Positions 58,867 through 64,000 of a stretch of 64,000 nucleotides of DNA are shown here, piece by piece. Positions within the stretch are counted from its first letter, which is position 1, and the number at the start of each line of letters is the position of its first letter. The notes beneath the pieces were generated by a model, which made no database searches, was not told where the DNA came from, and saw only the letters and a list, made by a program, of their open reading frames with translations. Origin of the DNA: Uranotaenia lowii (taxonomy: Eukaryota; Arthropoda; Insecta; Diptera; Culicidae); assembly GCF_029784155.1 (NCBI RefSeq), contig NC_073692.1, positions 369,067,160 to 369,131,159 on the forward strand. Direction: 5' to 3'. The translations under genes and the position numbers were made by a program.

Positions 58867-60790
58867 CATAGGTCGGCAATCAGCGGCTCGCGAGCCGCAT
58901 GCGGCTCTTTTGATGCAAAGCTGCGGCTCTTTAGTTCACTGCGCTAATATTATAATATTATTATATCATTATATTATATTTGAATAAAAAAATTATAAAA
59001 TCGTCCTAAAGTGATAGTTGAGTCTTGTGACCTGGCACACGGACTTTCATAGGTCCAGAAGAGAATATTAAAATTTCATCCGCTGTAGAAACAAGCGGAA
59101 AGGACCAAATGAAAAAAAAAACATTTTTTTGGCCTTATTTTACGTTTTTTACCTTTTACTATTTTTGAAGCATCAGCATAGAGATCAAGATTTAATTAAG
59201 CATTAATCGTTAACGCAAAGAATGACTGTTGTTTAAAAACATCATTATTTAAATAAAATTATTTCATTTCAAAACGTGTGTATATTTTTAATTCAATCGA
59301 ACACAAACACAGAAAATTAAAGTTAATCGTTTACAAAACAGTGGTTCTTAGACAGCCTCTGTTTTGTTATCAAACAACGTAAACTTCATCAAATTTTACA
59401 TTCTAAGCACTTGCAATCACTTTGTTGCCCTTTATGACAACTAATCAGTTAAAATTTCCAAAATCTTATTAGAATTAATCAATCATTTCGAAAAATATTT
59501 TCAACTTCGCATGTAAAAACATAAACACATTGAAGACACCACCGGAACCCTATCATATTATTTGAATTGAAAACGATAGTTTTAATTTATCTGAATATTG
59601 ATACCTTAATCACCTCAATAGCATTCCGGATTTCCCGGTCTACCCAGGGCTTGCCCAGAAATCGTGGAATAAGGCCCGGTTTTTTCCAAGATTATTAACA
59701 ATTTTTCTGAAATTCAGAATTTTCAACTTGTTTTAGCGAATAAATTCGCATTCATTTTTTTAAATTGTTAGATAAGATTTGAACGCCGCTGATGTATCTT
59801 AATAAAAATAATTCAAAACTAAGAATTGAAAATTACAAATTAAAGTTTGACAGCTTTTCATACTCGAATCAGCATTGAGAATGATTGATAATTTTAATTC
59901 AGAAAATTTATTTGAAAACTTAATCACAGGCTAAATACTTGTTATCAATAACTAAATTAACCTTTTTACCCCGAAACAGTTTTTTTTATAATTAAATGGT
60001 TTGTTTAAAAACAAATTAAACCTTCGAGTTAAAATGAACTGTTTCTTCACTATTTGTTACAAATTTTCTATGAAAGCTACAAAACCACATTTTACAGCTG
60101 CAGCTGCAGCTTTAGAAAGCATTGGCGAAGCATAAAATTCTGAAGACACGTTCGCTTGATGTCAAGAATTTTAAAAATTCTACCAGTTGTCAGGAGCATA
60201 TTTTTTAAGATGAAAAAAACCGACTACAAAAATTTTAGTAGATCTTTACCTCATACTTCTGGATTTTGGAATGAATTAGTTAAATCTGGGGAATGTCTTA
60301 AAAAAGCTTGAAAATTTTAAGAAAATTAACTTTTCTTTACTTTGTTATTAAAAAGCTTTTCTTTGCAAAGAAATTATAAATTTTCTTAAAGTTTCAAGGT
60401 ATTTTCGAAAATGTGATAAATTTCAGGTGCGAAATGTACCAAGACAGAATCATAAGATTTGACTAAATTATAAATTTTCTGCTTTATAAATATGTTCCAA
60501 TATTTCATTATAACATCATGCAAAGCATTGATTTAAGCTTTATATGGACTTGAAACTTTCTTGATTCGATATTTGCCAACGCATTATAATTGATGTACCA
60601 TGTTAGAAGAGTTGACGATCCAGAAGAAAATCCATGCACTTAATGCCTGGTATTTATTGATCAATCATAAATTTTAAATTTATATTACTAAAAAAAATAC
60701 AATAAATCTTTAATGCGACTCTTTAGAACTCAGAAATTTTCAAAATTTGAAGTTTTTGGCTCTTCCTACTTAAAAGGTTGCCGACCCCTG
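58867..60790. mobile_element. Non-autonomous hAT element
   Basis: It starts CATAGGTCGGCAATC and ends GGTTGCCGACCCCTG, imperfect terminal inverted repeats close to the CAGGGGTCGGCAAC type of many hAT elements. A perfect 8-bp target duplication GTATAGAA lies at 58859-58866 and 60791-60798, as hAT transposases produce. Next to the left end are two overlapping perfect 16-bp palindromes, GCGGCTCGCGAGCCGC (58883-58898) and GAGCCGCATGCGGCTC (58892-58907), a subterminal arrangement known in this hAT group. No transposase frame is left in the 1.9-kb interior. Confidence 0.9.
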
Positions 60791-60798
60791 GTATAGAA

Positions 60799-63700
60799 TA
60801 ACAAAAGCAATATATGGTTGTAGGTGATATCATTAATCTAATCCGTCATACTGGGTTAATTTTTGTACGGCATCGAAAAATGTTCGATTTATTCAATTTT
60901 CTCTGAGAATCATAGATATAAAAAATTGTCTAACGATATGAATAGCTAAGTCATCATCATTTTGTTATCATTAAATAGAATTCGTGTGTAATCAAACAGT
61001 GCAGAGTTTTTGGTGGAAAATTATTCAAAGAAAGTTTAGTTTATCTATGTCAGATTGTTTGTTAGAGCCTTAACAACAAATTTTAGAAGAAGAAATATTT
61101 TTTATTTCTTTTTGTAACAGAGAAAAGTTTAAAGTTTGCACTTATAAAAATGGAGGCGTAAATATGTACGTTCACAAACTATTCTTGCAAGGTTCATCCG
61201 ATTTGCATGCTTTTTTTTTTGTCTGACTTTGATGCCTGAAACGATAGCAAACAGTAACCAAAATGAGCTATCAATGCCAAAATGATACCATAATTTAGTA
61301 TTGCATTTTTCACGATGGCAAAATAAGGTTTCATTGAAGCATCAATATGTCGAAAGGTGATGCCTAACCAATGCCTCAATAAGACATTGAGACCACAATG
61401 AAAGCACTTTTTGGTTTTGTTTTTTTCCAAGATACCAAAATGAGGCATCATTCAAGTTTAATTTGCTATGTGCAGAAAAGTGAAATTAAAATGATAGCAT
61501 AATTTGGTATCTGTGATGAAAAATCATATTCAGTTAGGTGAAAAAAATAAAATGTAATTGAAAACAAACATCAAATTTCTTTGTTATCAACAGAGTGTGC
61601 GCATTTTTAAGTGTTGGTTTTTCAGTCATGTCGAAAATATGCTTCATTAAGGTATCATTACTTTGAAAACTGAAGTTACACCTATATTAATATCCCTCTA
61701 CTACTCAACTATTTCTAAAAATTGAGTTGCTGCGACTGTTACGGCAAATGAACTTTTAATATCTGTAAAAAATTGAAATTCTTATAAGTCTATTTTCATG
61801 GAATGAAAAATGTGATATTCCTAAATGAATTCGCATTATCACCGCTAAAAATGTTGAAAGCACAAAAGTACCATTTTTTTTGGAAAATTTTCAAATTTTT
61901 AATTAACTTTCAATAAAATTTAAAAGAAAACCAATCAGAGACATCAACGAGGTTAACAGGGTTGTCAATTAACCTTAACCCTATTTTGTAAACCACTCGC
62001 CTAGAATACGACGTTTTATCCCTTCAATGTGTGATTATTTTTTTTAAATGAGTTACTTATCCAGTTTTAGGGAAATAATTTTAATTCAAATAATACAACT
62101 CAAAACGATGGGATTGTTACTTGAGTCTCAAGAAATAGTTTTAGAAATTGTTGATTAATTTCAATGCTTTAAAAAAATAGGTACCTTACATTGACCATCA
62201 AGTTCAAAAGGATGCTTTTGTTAAACTGAAACTGAAAATTTGGACAGAATTTCCAAAACTGTTGAAGTAATAAGCAATTTCATAAAAGTATCTTTTTAAA
62301 AATTATTTATTTATTATTTCGTTTTTTTTTATTTTTCTTTGATACAACATATAGAAATGAAAATCCAGTAAGTAAAAAAAACATATGGTTTGATTGCTTT
62401 TAATCTTTATAAAATATTTTGTGGATGTATGATTCAAAAATATTCACTCGTTTCGGAAATTATTTGTAATAACTTATTTTGCATTAGAAATAAATATACG
62501 TTGAAATTACCAGCAAGTAAATCCGAACCGTAATCGTTTTTAATTCGGTTGAAATAAATTCAATCTAAAATAAAACATGATTTTTTACGATTTTCTCCTT
62601 TCTCAAATGTATTATAAGACATATATTCAATGTTACTGAGCCAAACGAGGCCTTAAAAAAGAAAACAAAAACATGTTTGTTTACGAGTGGAGTAGTAGCT
62701 GCTGTCTGCAACGGAGTTTGAACAATTTTGGATTGTTTCCAGTCAGTTTTCGCTACATTTTGCGGCCAGTAGTGTGTGCTCAGAAGACAGAAACAGATAT
62801 TTAATTTCATAACATCTTCGAACACAAGAAGCTTGGAAAATAAAAAAAGTTTGTCTCGAGAAAAATATGATTCGAGATCCAAATTTGGTATACGATGAAG
62901 AACACTTCTTACATAGTTTTGGCGTAAAAAGAAAGACAATTGATTAAAACTGCCTAAAATGGCGACACATTTCAATAATACATGCTTTGGGTTCTTATCT
63001 TGGGTTTAATAGAAATTGAACACTAGACACTAATGGCTTCTCTGTTAGTAAAAAAAATAATCAAAAACGGATAAAAATAAATTTTTAAGTTTATCCCCGA
63101 AGATATTTGCTTTGAAATTTCGCTGGAAATCAATCTTCTTCAATAATTTTTGCCCCAGGAAGTAGGCACTACCATTAACATTTCTTTGAATATAATGGGG
63201 TGACAACAAAGGTTAATACGGGGAATTTCAATAAACGAAAAAAAAGGAGGAAGTCTGACCTTTATGGGTTTAATTGCTATAAGATATTTGCGAAGCGAAA
63301 AACAACGAACTGGTCCATTTCCAAGATAATGTAAAATTAAAGGTTTCATGAATTCCTTGAGGGTTCCAGATGATTGCGGCCGAATATATGTAGAAAAAAG
63401 CCGCCAAACTTCCAATAGTGTCATATTGACATTCAAGAGCGGATTACGGTTAAATTGTACAGATACTATCACCACATATTATATCGTTTCTTGTACAAAT
63501 GTTAACTATGTGCTGCTTTTGTACTGCATCAACTACGAAATAATGCCAACTGCATCTTGAGAACCAAAATTGATATCTACATCGTTGCCACTACATTTGC
63601 TTTCGGTCGATCTGACTGTTTGAGCTGTATTATCATTCGAATCATGACATTGCCATAACACAACCATACAATTAACAGCTGTGATGCTAGTGATAATCAT

Positions 63701-64000
63701 TTGCGAACTTCGTAAACGATCATTGAGGTGACTGCTGCAAGTGACATGAAATATTTAGTGATGCTGAGCAACAACAACAACATGCCAAAAGTTGGTCTCC
63801 GAGCATTTCATTTATAATCTACATTCATTACATGCGTTTTCATCCTTAGTTTTAAACGACTGATTGCTGTGGGTAATTGCTTGGAATGAAGCTTAAATCG
63901 ATATTTAAACATTTCGCACGCTCTTTATCCCGGAAAATCAATTCAGCTCCCTTAACTCGCCTAATAGAATTTCAATGTCAATGCCAGGAAGAGGATGACA
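60799..64000. other. AT-rich stretch, no gene supported
   Basis: Frames here are short and without domains. 61190-61520 contains recurring words (CCAAAATGA, GATACCA, ATAATTTNGTAT) suggesting a repetitive segment. 62640-62800 and 63380-64000 are slightly less AT-rich, with nothing identifiable. Confidence 0.4.

Overview
This is an AT-rich, repeat-dominated stretch of a eukaryotic nuclear genome. The mix of elements (RTE, I-type, CR1/L2-like and Penelope retroelements; Tc1/mariner, hAT and piggyBac-like MITEs), together with GT-AG spliced coding sequence for an insect-style peptide receptor, points to a dipteran, most plausibly a mosquito. That assignment is inference. No prokaryotic gene organisation is present. 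Host coding sequence is almost absent: the one well supported host exon (35952-36064, minus strand) encodes transmembrane helix 7 of a class A peptide GPCR, so much of the window may be intron or flank of that gene.

Layout. 1-6.2 kb: AT-rich DNA with a short CCGGGC-rich MITE and an inverted-repeat element that carries a second inverted-repeat element inside it. 6.2-14.8 kb: a very large 9-bp satellite (AAAAATGAC, AAAAATGTC, AAAAATTAC and AAAAAATGT blocks) with a duplicated higher-order unit of about 1.96 kb. It is interrupted by a solo LTR (9287-9722) and by a 379-bp insert (9980-10358). 14.8-15.4 kb: a 7-bp TTCTTAG array. 15.4-23.9 kb: mostly unannotatable AT-rich sequence. 23.9-26.6 kb: a decayed 5'-truncated CR1/L2-like LINE on the minus strand with an (ATC)n 3' tail. 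27.0-28.7 kb: a dispersed repeat built from units of about 143 bp. 29.6-32.65 kb: a complete RTE-type LINE with an intact reading frame and an 11-bp target duplication. 33-36 kb: old mariner-like remnants, a foldback element and the GPCR exon. 37.5-39.3 kb: a LINE fragment split inside its catalytic motif by an 818-bp foldback element with a 9-bp target duplication. 39.58-45.82 kb: a full-length but broken I-type LINE (ORF1 intact, ORF2 with two frameshifts and one stop) bounded by a 13-14-bp target duplication. 47.3-48.6 kb: a Penelope-like fragment with a GIY-YIG domain, flanked by 38-bp inverted repeats and itself interrupted by a LINE fragment. 49.1-53.1 kb: two more long palindromic elements. 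53.8 kb: a tRNA-like sequence. 54-58 kb: further MITE copies and a mariner-like pseudogene. 58.9-60.8 kb: a non-autonomous hAT element with a perfect 8-bp target duplication. The remainder shows no recognisable gene.

The elements do not form a pathway. They are a nested record of insertion, and target-site duplications readable by eye give the order of several events. The most notable items are the intact RTE, the two foldback copies with 9-bp target duplications, the higher-order 9-bp satellite with its solo LTR, the ORF2 amino-terminal repeat region of the I-type element, and a degenerate hammerhead-like motif at the 3' side of the Penelope fragment.
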